Assembly (NCBI GenBank): GCA_964472785.1
Contig: CAYYMH010000045.1
Span: 1-34,648 of the forward strand
Source: CAYYMH01 sp964472785
Lineage (GTDB): Bacteria > Zhuqueibacterota > Zhuqueibacteria > Thermofontimicrobiales > Thermofontimicrobiaceae
DNA: 34,648 nt
Reading direction: 5' to 3'
Shown: positions 9,294-18,851 of the stretch, piece after piece
Position numbering within the stretch: position 1 is the stretch's first letter
Layout: each line of letters begins with the position of its first letter
Notes under the pieces: generated by a model
Told to the model about the DNA's origin: nothing
Database searches by the model: none
What the model saw: the letters and a program-made list of their open reading frames with translations, nothing else
Translations under genes and position numbers: made by a program

Positions 9294-10424
9294 ATGGGAT
9301 ACAGCATTCTTGTAATCAACTGGCAGGACATCAAAAATCCACTGGGCGGCGGCGCTGAAGTTCATTTACATGAGATATTCAAACGGATTCAAGCGATGGG
9401 GCATCAGGTGACGCTGCTCTGCTGCAGGCATCCGGATTTGCCTGATGAGGAAGTCCTTGATGGCATTCATATCATCCGCTACGGCAATCGAAATTTTTTT
9501 AATTATAAAGTGCCGCATCTGTATAAAAAATTATCCGGGCACAAGCACTTTGATATCGTGATCGATGATATAAACAAAATTCCGTTCTATTCGCCTTTGT
9601 TTGTAAACAAACCGTTAATCGGTATCATTCACCATCTGTTCGGATCGAGTATTTTTATTGAGGCGCCGTTGCCAATAGCTGTTTACGTGACGCTTGCGGA
9701 GAAGCTGATTCCGTCAGTTTACCGAAAAATTCCAATGGCGGTGGTTTCAAACAGTACGAAAAACGAGCTCATTGAAAAAGGATTTTCAGCGGATCAATTG
9801 CATCTCGTTTACAATGCGGTGGATTCGTCTTTTTATAAATTTGTACCGGAAAAAAAACATCCCAATCCTTTAATCGGATATTTGGGCAGAATCAAGAAAT
9901 ATAAAAGTGTTGATCATTTAATTATGGCCTTCGCTGAAGTAAGAAAGACAATTACCGATGCGGAACTATTGGTCATCGGTGATGGCGATTATTTGCCTGA
10001 ATTGAAAAAATTAGTAAACAAACTGGATTTGGATGAGGTCGTTAATTTTGCCGGGTCAGCAAGTCATGATAAAAAAATTGAGTATCTCAATCAAATGTGG
10101 TTTATGGTGAATCCATCGCCCAAAGAGGGGTGGGGATTAACGGTTATCGAGGGTAACTCCTGCGGCTTGCCCGTAATCGCGGCAGATTCACCGGGCTTGC
10201 GCGATTCTGTGGTGGATGGCGAAACCGGTTTTCTTTATCCATACGGAGATTATCAGCGTTTAGCAAAAATCATGACCAAACTGATTCAGGATGATCAACT
10301 GAGAAATTCATTTACCCAAAAATGCATAAACTGGGCTGCCAAATTTAACTGGGAACAATCAGCGCAGGATATGTTAATGTTAATTGAAAACGTCATGTCT
10401 CGGAGGGAATCGAATGCAGAATGA
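9294..10424 (+). CDS. Family 4 (GT-B fold) glycosyltransferase
   Basis: This 376-residue retaining glycosyltransferase probably works at the inner face of the cytoplasmic membrane with a nucleotide-sugar donor. The N-terminal domain starts ILVINWQDIKNPLGGGAEVH, with the glycine-rich acceptor/donor loop. The C-terminal domain has VVSNSTKNELIEKGF, GYLGRIKKYK and the E-x7-E motif in PSPKEGWGLTVIEGNSCG. PVIAADSPGLRDSVVDGETG, typical of Glycos_transf_1 (PF00534), follows. The sugar cannot be told from sequence. The gene follows the methyltransferase by 6 bases, and its stop overlaps the start of the next gene by 11 bases, which indicates translational coupling within an operon. Confidence 0.92.
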   Translation: MGYSILVINWQDIKNPLGGGAEVHLHEIFKRIQAMGHQVTLLCCRHPDLPDEEVLDGIHIIRYGNRNFFNYKVPHLYKKLSGHKHFDIVIDDINKIPFYSPLFVNKPLIGIIHHLFGSSIFIEAPLPIAVYVTLAEKLIPSVYRKIPMAVVSNSTKNELIEKGFSADQLHLVYNAVDSSFYKFVPEKKHPNPLIGYLGRIKKYKSVDHLIMAFAEVRKTITDAELLVIGDGDYLPELKKLVNKLDLDEVVNFAGSASHDKKIEYLNQMWFMVNPSPKEGWGLTVIEGNSCGLPVIAADSPGLRDSVVDGETGFLYPYGDYQRLAKIMTKLIQDDQLRNSFTQKCINWAAKFNWEQSAQDMLMLIENVMSRRESNAE

Positions 10425-13131
10425 CAATCGTTTAAACAAAATATTTGCTTTTATCGTCTTTTTGGTCTCAACAGTTGTTTATTTCAAAACTGTTGCGCCA
10501 ACAACCTCGTTTTGGGATTGTGGTGAATTTATTACCAGCGCCTACATTTTGGGAGTACCTCATCCTCCCGGAGCACCTTTTTATTTGCTCATTGGAAGAA
10601 TCTTCAGCATAATCCCCTTTGCCGCGGATATTGGCTACAGGGTCAATATCGTTTCTGCTTTGTCCAGCGGGCTGACCGTTCTGTTTACTTATTTGATCAT
10701 CGTTCGATTAATTAAAATGTACCGGGGCGAAAATGAAAGTTTGGTCGATCAAATCATCGTGTTTGGCAGCGGTGTTATCGGTTCGCTCTCACTCGCTTTT
10801 TCCGATAGTTTTTGGTTCAACTCAGTGGAAGCGGAAGTTTACTCCATCAGTCTTTTTTTCACAGCTCTGGTTGTATGGCTTATTCTTCGCTGGTATGAAA
10901 GAGCAGACGCCCCTTCGAGTGACAAATACCTTTTATTAATTGCCTATTCAATCGGATTGGTCATTGGTGTTCATTTGTTGAGTATTTTGGCGTTGCCTGC
11001 GTTATTTTTACTCATGTATTTTAGAAAAGCCGACAAATTAAACTGGACGAACTTTATGATTGCAATGGGCATTGGCGCTGTAATCTTTATTGCAATTTAT
11101 CCGGGTACGGTGAAATGGATTCCAAATCTCGCGCTGTTCCTGAAAAATTCGGCAGGTGCTGGATTTACAGTAGTTTTCTTCATTGCAGCTTTGATTGCTT
11201 TGACACTCGGCTTGCATTCTGCTATTAAAAATAAAAAACGAATTCTATTTTTAGCTTTATCTTCATTTTTACTTATTTTAGTTGCAGTGTCAACTTATAC
11301 CGCTATTTATATACGTTCGAACCTGAACCCCCAATTGGATGAAAATGATCCGGAAACTCTCGAAAACATGGTCAGCTATTTGGATAGGGAACAGTACGGT
11401 GACTGGAGTTACGTGGATCGCCGGGCGCCGTTGTGGGAATATCAGATCAAGAAGATGTACATTCGTTATTTCGGGTGGCAATTCATCGGCAGGGGAGAGA
11501 CGTTAGGCGAAGACGGTCGGGTGGTTGAAAATTTGAGTTTAAATGGGCTGGCAATGCTGCCGTTTATTTTAGGTATCATCGGGATGTTTCACCATTTCCG
11601 GAAAAACTGGCACCATGGTTCATTTGTGATGACGTTATTTTTCATGACTGGACTGGCGATCGTACTTTATCTTAATCAGGAGGACCCGCAACCCCGTGAG
11701 CGGGACTACGTTTACGTTGGCTCCTTCATGGCATTTGCCATTTGGATCGGTATCGGTGCCAGTGCGCTGCTGGATTATGTAAAACAGCAGATGCAAAAAT
11801 TTGGTCAAAAACAGCGGCTAATCGCTGTGATCGCGGGTGTGCTTATTCTGCTGTTATTATCACCCTATAATCTGTTATCCTTCAATTATGAATCACACGA
11901 CAGAACAGGTAATTTTGTCGCCTATGATTATTCATATAATATTTTGCAAAGCTGTGAACCAAACGCCATCCTGTTTACGAATGGTGATAACGATACATTT
12001 CCGCTCTGGTTTCTGCAGTTTGTGTATGGCATCAGAGAAGATGTGCGGGTCGTTAATTTGAGTTTATTGAACACCCACTGGTATATCAGACAACTGAGAG
12101 ATGAGCATCCCCGTGTCCCCATCAGTTTGAATGATAATCAGATTGATGCGTTGCAACCGCAACTTTGGGAGGAAGCCAAAACGGTAAGCATCCCAGTGCC
12201 CAAAGATGCCTATCTCCGCGACTTGAGTGATGTTTTTGATAAAAAGCAACTCATTGAGGAGGTGGAAACGCCGCCTGCAATAAAGTTCAAACTCAAGCCG
12301 ACGCTTTATGGTAGAGGCATTCGGGTGCAGGATATTATGATTATTAATATCATCAATACCAACAGATTCCGGCGTCCGATTTACTTTGCGCTGACAGTTT
12401 CAAAAGAGAATCAAATTAATCTGGATAACTATTTAAGAATGGATGGATTGGCCTATAAGCTGGTGACCTATCCGGATCAAGACATATCACCTCCATTTAT
12501 AAAAAATAATTTGATCAATAAATTTCAGTATCGAAATCTTAACAATGAAGAAGTATATTATAATGAAAATATCAAAGGGTTGTTGAGGAATTATCACGGT
12601 GCATATTTTAGTTTAGCTCGCTTTTATTTCAAAGAAAAAATGTATGATGATATGACCGAAGTATTAGACCATTTATTCGAAGTTATGCCGGATACGGTTA
12701 TTCCGATGCGGCCCGAGCTTCAGATTCAATATGCATCCATGTATCTGGAGGGCGGTCAGAAAGAAAAAGCTGATGAATTGATGAATCGTGTTTTGAAAAA
12801 TAGTGATGTGAACGTTGACAATAAACTTCAGTTCGTCAGTTATGTTTACCGGGATGATAGTAAAACAGCGATTGAAAAGATACAACAGCTCAGACAACAA
12901 CATCCGTCCAGTTCCAATGTGATTTATTATCTGGCAAGCTATTATATCAGAGATAAGGAATACGAAAAAGGGATCGGCGTTTTGGATGAATGGTTAGCAA
13001 CGCATCCGAATGATAAAACAGCCTTGTCTCAAAAAGAACAACTGGAACGTTATATCGAACAAACAAAACCAAAGCAAGACACGACAGCCCCGGCCAAACC
13101 GAATCTGCCAACAGATTCTCTGATGAATTAG
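10414..13131 (+). CDS. DUF2723 (GT117-like, GT-C fold) membrane glycosyltransferase, first paralogue
   Basis: This is a 905-residue polytopic inner-membrane protein. The N-terminal half has about 10 or more hydrophobic segments. The first periplasmic loop carries TTSFWDCGEFITSAYILG with acidic residues D35 and E38, then the PHPPGAPFYLL signature of DUF2723. Further conserved blocks are PQPRERDYVYVGSF and TNGDNDTFPLWFLQ. The soluble C-terminal part (from about 700) has TPR-like helical pairs and ends in a Pro/Thr-rich tail. DUF2723 is the family of eukaryotic TMEM260, reported as a protein O-mannosyltransferase, so transfer of a lipid-linked sugar to a protein or glycan at the outer membrane face is likely. 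The start is the ATG at 10414 after GGAGGG, not the in-frame ATG at 10384. A paralogue follows immediately. Confidence 0.9.
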   Translation: MQNDNRLNKIFAFIVFLVSTVVYFKTVAPTTSFWDCGEFITSAYILGVPHPPGAPFYLLIGRIFSIIPFAADIGYRVNIVSALSSGLTVLFTYLIIVRLIKMYRGENESLVDQIIVFGSGVIGSLSLAFSDSFWFNSVEAEVYSISLFFTALVVWLILRWYERADAPSSDKYLLLIAYSIGLVIGVHLLSILALPALFLLMYFRKADKLNWTNFMIAMGIGAVIFIAIYPGTVKWIPNLALFLKNSAGAGFTVVFFIAALIALTLGLHSAIKNKKRILFLALSSFLLILVAVSTYTAIYIRSNLNPQLDENDPETLENMVSYLDREQYGDWSYVDRRAPLWEYQIKKMYIRYFGWQFIGRGETLGEDGRVVENLSLNGLAMLPFILGIIGMFHHFRKNWHHGSFVMTLFFMTGLAIVLYLNQEDPQPRERDYVYVGSFMAFAIWIGIGASALLDYVKQQMQKFGQKQRLIAVIAGVLILLLLSPYNLLSFNYESHDRTGNFVAYDYSYNILQSCEPNAILFTNGDNDTFPLWFLQFVYGIREDVRVVNLSLLNTHWYIRQLRDEHPRVPISLNDNQIDALQPQLWEEAKTVSIPVPKDAYLRDLSDVFDKKQLIEEVETPPAIKFKLKPTLYGRGIRVQDIMIINIINTNRFRRPIYFALTVSKENQINLDNYLRMDGLAYKLVTYPDQDISPPFIKNNLINKFQYRNLNNEEVYYNENIKGLLRNYHGAYFSLARFYFKEKMYDDMTEVLDHLFEVMPDTVIPMRPELQIQYASMYLEGGQKEKADELMNRVLKNSDVNVDNKLQFVSYVYRDDSKTAIEKIQQLRQQHPSSSNVIYYLASYYIRDKEYEKGIGVLDEWLATHPNDKTALSQKEQLERYIEQTKPKQDTTAPAKPNLPTDSLMN

Positions 13132-13153
13132 TCCGTTTCGCTGGAGGTTTTTG

Positions 13154-15835
13154 ATGAACCATGATACTTTTTGCCATCGGTTTATTGCCGGTTTAATTTT
13201 TCTGATATCGTTGACTGTTTATTATTTAACAATTGCGCCGACTACCTCATTTTGGGATTGTGGAGAATTCATTGCCTGTGCCTATATTCTGGGCGTTCCA
13301 CATCCGCCGGGCGCGCCTTTTTATTTGTTGTTGGGACGGGTATTCTCAATGATCCCCTGGGCTGCCGACATCGGGTTGCGGGTGAATATCATTTCTGCCA
13401 TCACCAGCGCGCTGACAGTACTGTTTACCTATCTCATTATTGTAAAAATAATTATTCTCTTTAGAGGTAATCCCAAAAATTTTGAGGATTACCTCATTTT
13501 GTTCTCCGGCGGAATTATCGGTTCCCTTTCACTTGCTTTTTCTGATTCATTTTGGTTCAACGCTGTTGAAGCCGAAGTCTATGCCATAAGTATGTTTTTT
13601 ACTGCAATTGTGGTTTGGTTGATCCTGGTCTGGCACGAAAACGCCAATGATACCAATAGCGACCGTTATTTGCTGCTCATTTCCTACTGCATTGGACTGG
13701 CAATCGGAGTGCATCTGTTAAATATTTTGGCTCTGCCTGCTGTTTTTATTATTATTTACTTTCGCAAGTACCGTTTTAATCTCTGGTCTTTGGTAATTTT
13801 TCTGGTCGTGAGCATTTTTTTGTTTGTTGCCATTTATCCGGGTATCGTCAAAACACTTCCCAATTTGTTACTTAAAATCGTTCAATTGTATAATTCTACT
13901 CTGGTTTATTTTTTGTTATTTGCAGCCGTCATCATTGTTGGTGTCGTTTTGATATTTTCTATCGTCACGAAAAACCGGATCGTGACTATTGGGTTGCTTT
14001 GTTTTCTGCTAATTCTCATTGGTACATCGACTTATACCGGTGTTTATCTGCGGTCACAGCTCAATCCTAAAATCGACGAAAACGATCCGGAGACATTCAG
14101 CAAACTGGTCAGCTATATTAATCGAGAGCAGTACGGTGACTGGAGTTACGTCGAGCGCCGGGCGCCGTTGTGGGAATATCAACTAAAAAAAATGTACCTG
14201 CGTTATTTTGCCTGGCAGTTTATCGGTAAAGGAACAATCGAACATGCAGAGGGATTGCTTTCTGAAACGTTCAGTTTGCGCGGATTGTGGGGGCTGCCGT
14301 TTTTGATCGGCATACTTGGTATGGTGAGTCATGTCTTCCGCGACCACCGGCGGGCGCTGGCTGTTTTTATATTATTTTTCATGACCGGGTTCGCGATAGT
14401 CCTTTATTTAAATCAGCCCGAACCTCAACCGCGGGAAAGGGACTATGTTTACGTGGGATCGTTTTTCGCATTCGCTCTCTGGATTGGAATTGGCGCTGCT
14501 TTTGTTCTGGAAAAATTTCGGGATTTTCTTCAAAAACAGGTGATGCACAAAAAATTCAACCTGATCGTTCTGGCGCTGATTTTAGTGATTCTAATCCCGA
14601 TCAAAATGCTGGCGATGAATTATCACACCCACGACCGGACAGGGAATTATGTGGCTTACGATTATTCCTATAATTTGCTAGAATCATGTGAACAGGATGC
14701 TATTTTATTCACCAACGGTGACAATGATACCTTTCCGCTTTGGTTTTTACAAGATGTTTATCATATTCGCACCGACGTGAGAGTTGTGAACTTAAGCCTG
14801 CTCAATACTAAATGGCACATTTATCAACTTCGTGATCAGGAGCCGGGGGTGCCGATCGCGTTTTCGGATAGTCATATTGATGAATTGGCGCCAACTTATT
14901 GGCCTGAACGGAAATTGGTCAAAATATCTGTTCCCAGAGAAATCCGACGAAAAGAACTGGAAGATTTGGAACAGCGGAAGGAGTTTATCTCCAAACTGGA
15001 AGACGTACCACCCGAAATTTCGTTCGAATTAGGTCCGACCTATTACAATCAAGGTTTACGCGTTCAGGATATTATGATTCTGAACATCATCGCAGCCAAT
15101 CAATTCAGGAAGCCCATCTATTTTGCGATTACTGTGCCGCGGGTAAATATGCTCAATCTCTTTGATTATTTGAGAATGGATGGTCTGGTTTATAAGTTGG
15201 TCACTTATCCCGCAGAAAAAATTTCTCCCACCCGGCTGCGGGACAATTTATTTAATAAATATCAATACCGAAACCTAAACAATCCGAGTGTGTATTATAA
15301 CGACAATGTCATCGGACTGTTATCGAATTATCGCTCTGCATTTTTGACACTGGCTGATTTTTATCATCAGGAGAAAATGTATGATAATATGTTAGAAACC
15401 CTTGAAAAAATGGAACAGTCTATCACGGAAGAAGTAATTCCGCTTACTGATCACCGGGTTTCTTTAGCCATTGGGAGTTTGTATCATCAGGCCGGGCGTC
15501 CTGATGAATTTAAGCGGCGGCTGGAGAAGGTATTAGACAGATCGAACTTTCCGGTCAAAAAACAGTTGGAATATATAAAACTCCATTACAATTATTTTTC
15601 ACAAATCGAAAAAGCGGAAAACGTTATTACACGGATAATCAAAAGAAAACCGGATTTTTTTGAGGCTTATTACTGGTTGATCAATCTGTATCAGAAACAA
15701 GGGGAAATTGATAAAGGACAGAAATTAGCGCGCCGGTTGTTGACAAGAGATTCATCGAATTCAATCGCTAAAAAGCATTTACAAATGTTTGAGAAATTGC
15801 AACAGTCCGCTCAGGATACGGTTGAGTTGGATTAG
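13154..15835 (+). CDS. DUF2723 (GT117-like, GT-C fold) membrane glycosyltransferase, second paralogue
   Basis: This 893-residue protein is collinear with the preceding gene and similar over its whole length. It shares TTSFWDCGEFIACAYILG (D35, E38), PHPPGAPFYLL, EYQLKKMYLRYFAWQFIGKG, PQPRERDYVYVGSF, TNGDNDTFPLWFLQ and RVQDIMILNII. Conservation is highest in the first loop and the central soluble blocks, and lower in the transmembrane lipid-facing segments and in the C-terminal helical repeats. Both copies keep the acidic residues expected for GT-C catalysis, so both are probably active, perhaps on different acceptors or sugars. The start is the ATG at 13154, 6 bases after GGAGG. A TTG just upstream is ignored. 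The gap from the first paralogue is 22 bases, so they are almost surely cotranscribed after a tandem duplication. Confidence 0.9.
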   Translation: MNHDTFCHRFIAGLIFLISLTVYYLTIAPTTSFWDCGEFIACAYILGVPHPPGAPFYLLLGRVFSMIPWAADIGLRVNIISAITSALTVLFTYLIIVKIIILFRGNPKNFEDYLILFSGGIIGSLSLAFSDSFWFNAVEAEVYAISMFFTAIVVWLILVWHENANDTNSDRYLLLISYCIGLAIGVHLLNILALPAVFIIIYFRKYRFNLWSLVIFLVVSIFLFVAIYPGIVKTLPNLLLKIVQLYNSTLVYFLLFAAVIIVGVVLIFSIVTKNRIVTIGLLCFLLILIGTSTYTGVYLRSQLNPKIDENDPETFSKLVSYINREQYGDWSYVERRAPLWEYQLKKMYLRYFAWQFIGKGTIEHAEGLLSETFSLRGLWGLPFLIGILGMVSHVFRDHRRALAVFILFFMTGFAIVLYLNQPEPQPRERDYVYVGSFFAFALWIGIGAAFVLEKFRDFLQKQVMHKKFNLIVLALILVILIPIKMLAMNYHTHDRTGNYVAYDYSYNLLESCEQDAILFTNGDNDTFPLWFLQDVYHIRTDVRVVNLSLLNTKWHIYQLRDQEPGVPIAFSDSHIDELAPTYWPERKLVKISVPREIRRKELEDLEQRKEFISKLEDVPPEISFELGPTYYNQGLRVQDIMILNIIAANQFRKPIYFAITVPRVNMLNLFDYLRMDGLVYKLVTYPAEKISPTRLRDNLFNKYQYRNLNNPSVYYNDNVIGLLSNYRSAFLTLADFYHQEKMYDNMLETLEKMEQSITEEVIPLTDHRVSLAIGSLYHQAGRPDEFKRRLEKVLDRSNFPVKKQLEYIKLHYNYFSQIEKAENVITRIIKRKPDFFEAYYWLINLYQKQGEIDKGQKLARRLLTRDSSNSIAKKHLQMFEKLQQSAQDTVELD

Positions 15836-15861
15836 AGTTGAATAAATTAGTGAAGACAATT

Positions 15862-15869
15862 TAGGAGGG
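15862..15869 (+). promoter_or_regulatory. Strong ribosome binding site without a nearby ATG
   Basis: TAGGAGGG lies here, but the next in-frame candidate start is the TTG at 15888, 18 bases away. An ATT at 15879 sits 9 bases downstream in the same frame. No ATG or GTG exists in that frame back to the TAA at 15843. This makes a rare ATT start (or a base error) worth considering for the next gene. Confidence 0.5.
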
Positions 15870-15887
15870 AAAATCAAAATTAGTTCG

Positions 15888-16841
15888 TTGAAAAAGCACG
15901 TTATTACTGCTGTCAAATTAATTGTCAGTATCGGTTTGATCCTGTTTTTATTTATCAAGCTCGGTTTTGAAGATATTCTCGTACAATTAACATCAGCTAA
16001 TTTGTATTGGCTAATGGTGGCTATTTTGACCCTTACGATCAGCAATATTTTGGGATCGTTTCAATGGTTCGTTTTGATGAAGATCAAAGGAATTAATGTC
16101 TCTTTTTGGGAGGCATTATCCTTTTATTATGTGGGGCTTTTTTTTAATAATTTTCTCATCGGTTACATTGGCGGTGACGCCATCCGTATTTACGACCTAT
16201 CCAAAACATCAGGGGATTCATCAAACGCCGTGTCCACTGTTTTTTTTGATCGTTTTATCGGTTTTGTAGTACTCACAACACTGGCGTTGATCGCGGTATT
16301 GATCTGGCAAAATTTGTTTCAGTCAAGTACCGTATTACTGATCATCATTGTTATTTTTGTTTCCTGGATGTTGTCGTTCATATTTTTATTTAATAAAAAA
16401 CTGGGACACAGAATCGGAAATTTAATCAGGTATATATTACCAGATCGGATTAACGGAAAAATACAAGAAATCTATCATAACATCAATTCGTATAAACACG
16501 AAGGCAAAAAATTATTTGGCATTGTTTTAATCTCGATCGTTATTCAATCTTTCCGGGTACTGGTTCATTATTTTGCGGCGCTGTCAATTGGATTGGAGGG
16601 GCATCTGAAATATTTTTTTATTTTTATCCCGATCATTGCTTTGTTAGCCAGTCTGCCCATCTCGATTGGTGGAATTGGTGTGCGTGAAGGGAGCGCCGTG
16701 GCACTTTTTTCAAATGTGTCATCTTTCTCCGGCGAGATGATCGTAGTGATGGAGTTTTTAGCTTATCTGGTTGGTTTGATATCGGCACTGCCAGGTGGGT
16801 TGATTTTTATCATTCGAAAAGAAAAAATACCGATTCAATGA
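15888..16841 (+). CDS. LPG-synthase-TM/YbhN-like (UPF0104) integral membrane protein
   Basis: This protein of about 317 residues has around eight hydrophobic segments. It belongs to the flippase-like family that includes the membrane part of lysylphosphatidylglycerol synthase (PF03706). Recognisable motifs are GLFFNNFLIGYIGGDAIRIY near the first third (the family's N-x-x-P/I-x-x-x-GG-D-x-x-R block), VFFDRFIGFVVL, and the C-terminal SLPISIGGIGVREGSAVALF. It lacks the soluble aminoacyl-transferase domain of MprF, so it is not a complete MprF. In a glycan-transfer operon it could move or accommodate a lipid-linked substrate, which is inferred. The coordinates use the TTG at 15888. An ATT at 15879 is better spaced from the GGAGG and would add three residues. 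Confidence 0.82.
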   Translation: MKKHVITAVKLIVSIGLILFLFIKLGFEDILVQLTSANLYWLMVAILTLTISNILGSFQWFVLMKIKGINVSFWEALSFYYVGLFFNNFLIGYIGGDAIRIYDLSKTSGDSSNAVSTVFFDRFIGFVVLTTLALIAVLIWQNLFQSSTVLLIIIVIFVSWMLSFIFLFNKKLGHRIGNLIRYILPDRINGKIQEIYHNINSYKHEGKKLFGIVLISIVIQSFRVLVHYFAALSIGLEGHLKYFFIFIPIIALLASLPISIGGIGVREGSAVALFSNVSSFSGEMIVVMEFLAYLVGLISALPGGLIFIIRKEKIPIQ

Positions 16842-16883
16842 ATTTAAGCATTGATAATCAACACATAACTTTAGGAGGAAGAT

Positions 16884-17927
16884 ATGCAAAAATATAAATA
16901 CGTAATTCTCATAACGATACTCCTAATTATTGTATTTGGCTGCACAAAACCCAGACCTCTGGGCTCGGATTACACAATTCGTGTAGTAGCAGATTCGACA
17001 ATTTGGAATGTTACCGAACCGGTGTTACGTGATATTTTTGAACGGATTGAGCGAACACCTCAGGAAGAAAAATTGTTTACGATCATGCGACAGACGCCAG
17101 AGGATTACAAACGTTATAAAAATCTCATTTTTCTTTCCACACTGGACGCCGAAGACGAATTTTCACAAATGGTCAATGAAAATCTATCACCACAGGCGCG
17201 CGAAAAAGTTGAAGAGGGTGAAATCATGTTCTCGCGAAAGCAAGTCTGGGCACAGGATCAAATGGTCGTATTTCTAATCGGTAAGGATTTACCCACGCTC
17301 ATCAACGAAATGAAAGAACGAAAAGACGACTTGTTCTATCAGTTCGAAGATTACTGGCGGAATTTTCACAAAGAGATCCTCTATTCGAAACGGGAGCAAA
17401 TCGATGTTGAGAAACACTTGCTGAAAAACTACGGCTGGATGCTCCGTGTCCCCATTGATTATAAAATGATCGTGCAGTCTGACAAAGATCGGTTTGTCAT
17501 GTTTCATCGCCAGTATCCGTTACGGTGGATTTCGGTGTTCTGGGAAAACGCCACCGATCCAAGTGTTATCAATAAAGCATATTGCATCGAAAAACGAAAT
17601 TCATACGCTGAAACGTATTTTGAGAATGAGTACGTGGAGCAGGAGTTCGAACCGGTTATTGCTGAAGAAGAGGAATTTTTGGGTCGGCGCGCGCTGTACT
17701 TAAAGGGGTTGTGGGGAAACGATGAAAAAGTCGCCGGCGGACCGTTCCGCATGTACTGTTTTTTTGATCAGCCCACTGAACGGATTTATTTTATTGACTA
17801 CCATCTGTTTCTCCCCACGCTTAAAAAGACCAAAATTCATTACCTGAGGCAGATGGATATTGTGGCGCACACATTTAAAACAAACCTCGAAGTGAAACCG
17901 GAAGAACTGGGGAAGATCAAGAAATAG
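16884..17927 (+). CDS. DUF4837 family lipoprotein
   Basis: This is a 347-residue predicted lipoprotein. A hydrophobic N-terminus ends in VFGC, giving an acylated cysteine at about residue 20. The body matches DUF4837 as I know it from Bacteroidota and relatives: GSDYTIRVVADSTIWN near the start, then a mixed alpha/beta region with VPIDYKMIVQSDKDRFVMF and FLGRRALYLKGLWGN. I know no biochemical function for this family. The ATG is 5 bases after AGGAGG, so the start is secure. It lies 42 bases after the membrane-protein gene and may be the last gene of the glycosylation-type operon. The next gene is 80 bases away and preceded by its own AAGGGA-like site. Confidence 0.82.
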   Translation: MQKYKYVILITILLIIVFGCTKPRPLGSDYTIRVVADSTIWNVTEPVLRDIFERIERTPQEEKLFTIMRQTPEDYKRYKNLIFLSTLDAEDEFSQMVNENLSPQAREKVEEGEIMFSRKQVWAQDQMVVFLIGKDLPTLINEMKERKDDLFYQFEDYWRNFHKEILYSKREQIDVEKHLLKNYGWMLRVPIDYKMIVQSDKDRFVMFHRQYPLRWISVFWENATDPSVINKAYCIEKRNSYAETYFENEYVEQEFEPVIAEEEEFLGRRALYLKGLWGNDEKVAGGPFRMYCFFDQPTERIYFIDYHLFLPTLKKTKIHYLRQMDIVAHTFKTNLEVKPEELGKIKK

Positions 17928-18007
17928 TGTGATGTGAGTTTTTTGATCGCGTTACAGTTGATAAAATAGAACTAAATAAAAATTTAAACTCCTACGAAGG
18001 GACGCTC

Positions 18008-18832
18008 ATGCCAAAAAAGAGTCATAAATACGATAAACTCAGATTCAAAATAGAATCATTTCAAGGCGGGAAAACTGGTGTATTCGAATGGGGAAATACA
18101 CGAATGGAAATATTCGACCGGTTCCAAAAAGCGAACAAAATTCAGAATATGGATTTAAGATTTGATGAATTACAGGCGATCATCACTGAGGACAGGGAGT
18201 TTTTTGATGCTTATAACAGCCTCGGATGGTATGAATGGGAGCTCTTCAATTATGGAAGCGCATTCAACTATTTTTTCACCGCTTATGAAATCGGATCAAA
18301 ATTAATCCCAAAAGATTTTGACGGCACGATAAATTGGGGGTTTTTGGAAAATCGTCCTTTTTTAAAGACCATGCACGGTTTAGGATTGACGTATGAATTT
18401 GTCAGAGAATATGAGAGAGCTGATCAAATATTCGACCAACTGCTCAAATATAATCCCGGCGATAATCAGGGAATTCGGGCGCTTGCGATTGAGACTAATT
18501 TGTTGATAGGCAATTTTAAAAAAGTCCTGCGCATCTGCAAAATGTTCCCGGATGATATTATGCCGGATACGAGCTATGGAAGGTTTGTCGCCCATTACCG
18601 GCTCGGACAAAAAGAAAAAGCTGCTACGGTTTTGAAACAGGCAATCGAGTTTTCACCGGTTGTCGCCAAAGAATTGGTCAAGAAAAAACACAAGCCACCA
18701 AAAAATGAGCGACCTGGTTTTATTACAATGGGCGGTGAGGATGAAGCTTATGATTACTGGTATCGAACAAGAGTTGTGTGGACTGATCCGGAGTTGATTG
18801 ATTTTATTAAAGGTGGAATTCAATCTAAATAA
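18008..18832 (+). CDS. Tetratricopeptide-repeat protein of unknown function
   Basis: This 274-residue soluble protein has no signal peptide. The centre has TPR-like helix pairs: YNSLGWYEWELFNYGSAFNY at about 59-78, GLGLTYEFVREYERADQIFD at about 122-141, and the YGRFVAHYRLGQKEKAATVL pair near 198-217. The C-terminal part, with KKKHKPP, a GGEDEAYDYW motif and a DPELIDFIKGG end, resembles the tail of a bacterial TPR family that I recognise only loosely. It probably mediates protein binding, but no partner is evident. The start is an ATG preceded by GAAGGGA. It is followed by a strong terminator and faces the convergent isomerase gene. Confidence 0.72.
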   Translation: MPKKSHKYDKLRFKIESFQGGKTGVFEWGNTRMEIFDRFQKANKIQNMDLRFDELQAIITEDREFFDAYNSLGWYEWELFNYGSAFNYFFTAYEIGSKLIPKDFDGTINWGFLENRPFLKTMHGLGLTYEFVREYERADQIFDQLLKYNPGDNQGIRALAIETNLLIGNFKKVLRICKMFPDDIMPDTSYGRFVAHYRLGQKEKAATVLKQAIEFSPVVAKELVKKKHKPPKNERPGFITMGGEDEAYDYWYRTRVVWTDPELIDFIKGGIQSK

Positions 18833-18851
18833 ATGTAATGATGAACATTTT

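Noticed and set aside
10384..10413. Earlier ATG for the first DUF2723 gene
   Set aside because: The GGAGGG lies downstream of this ATG and directly before the ATG at 10414, where the hydrophobic N-terminus begins.
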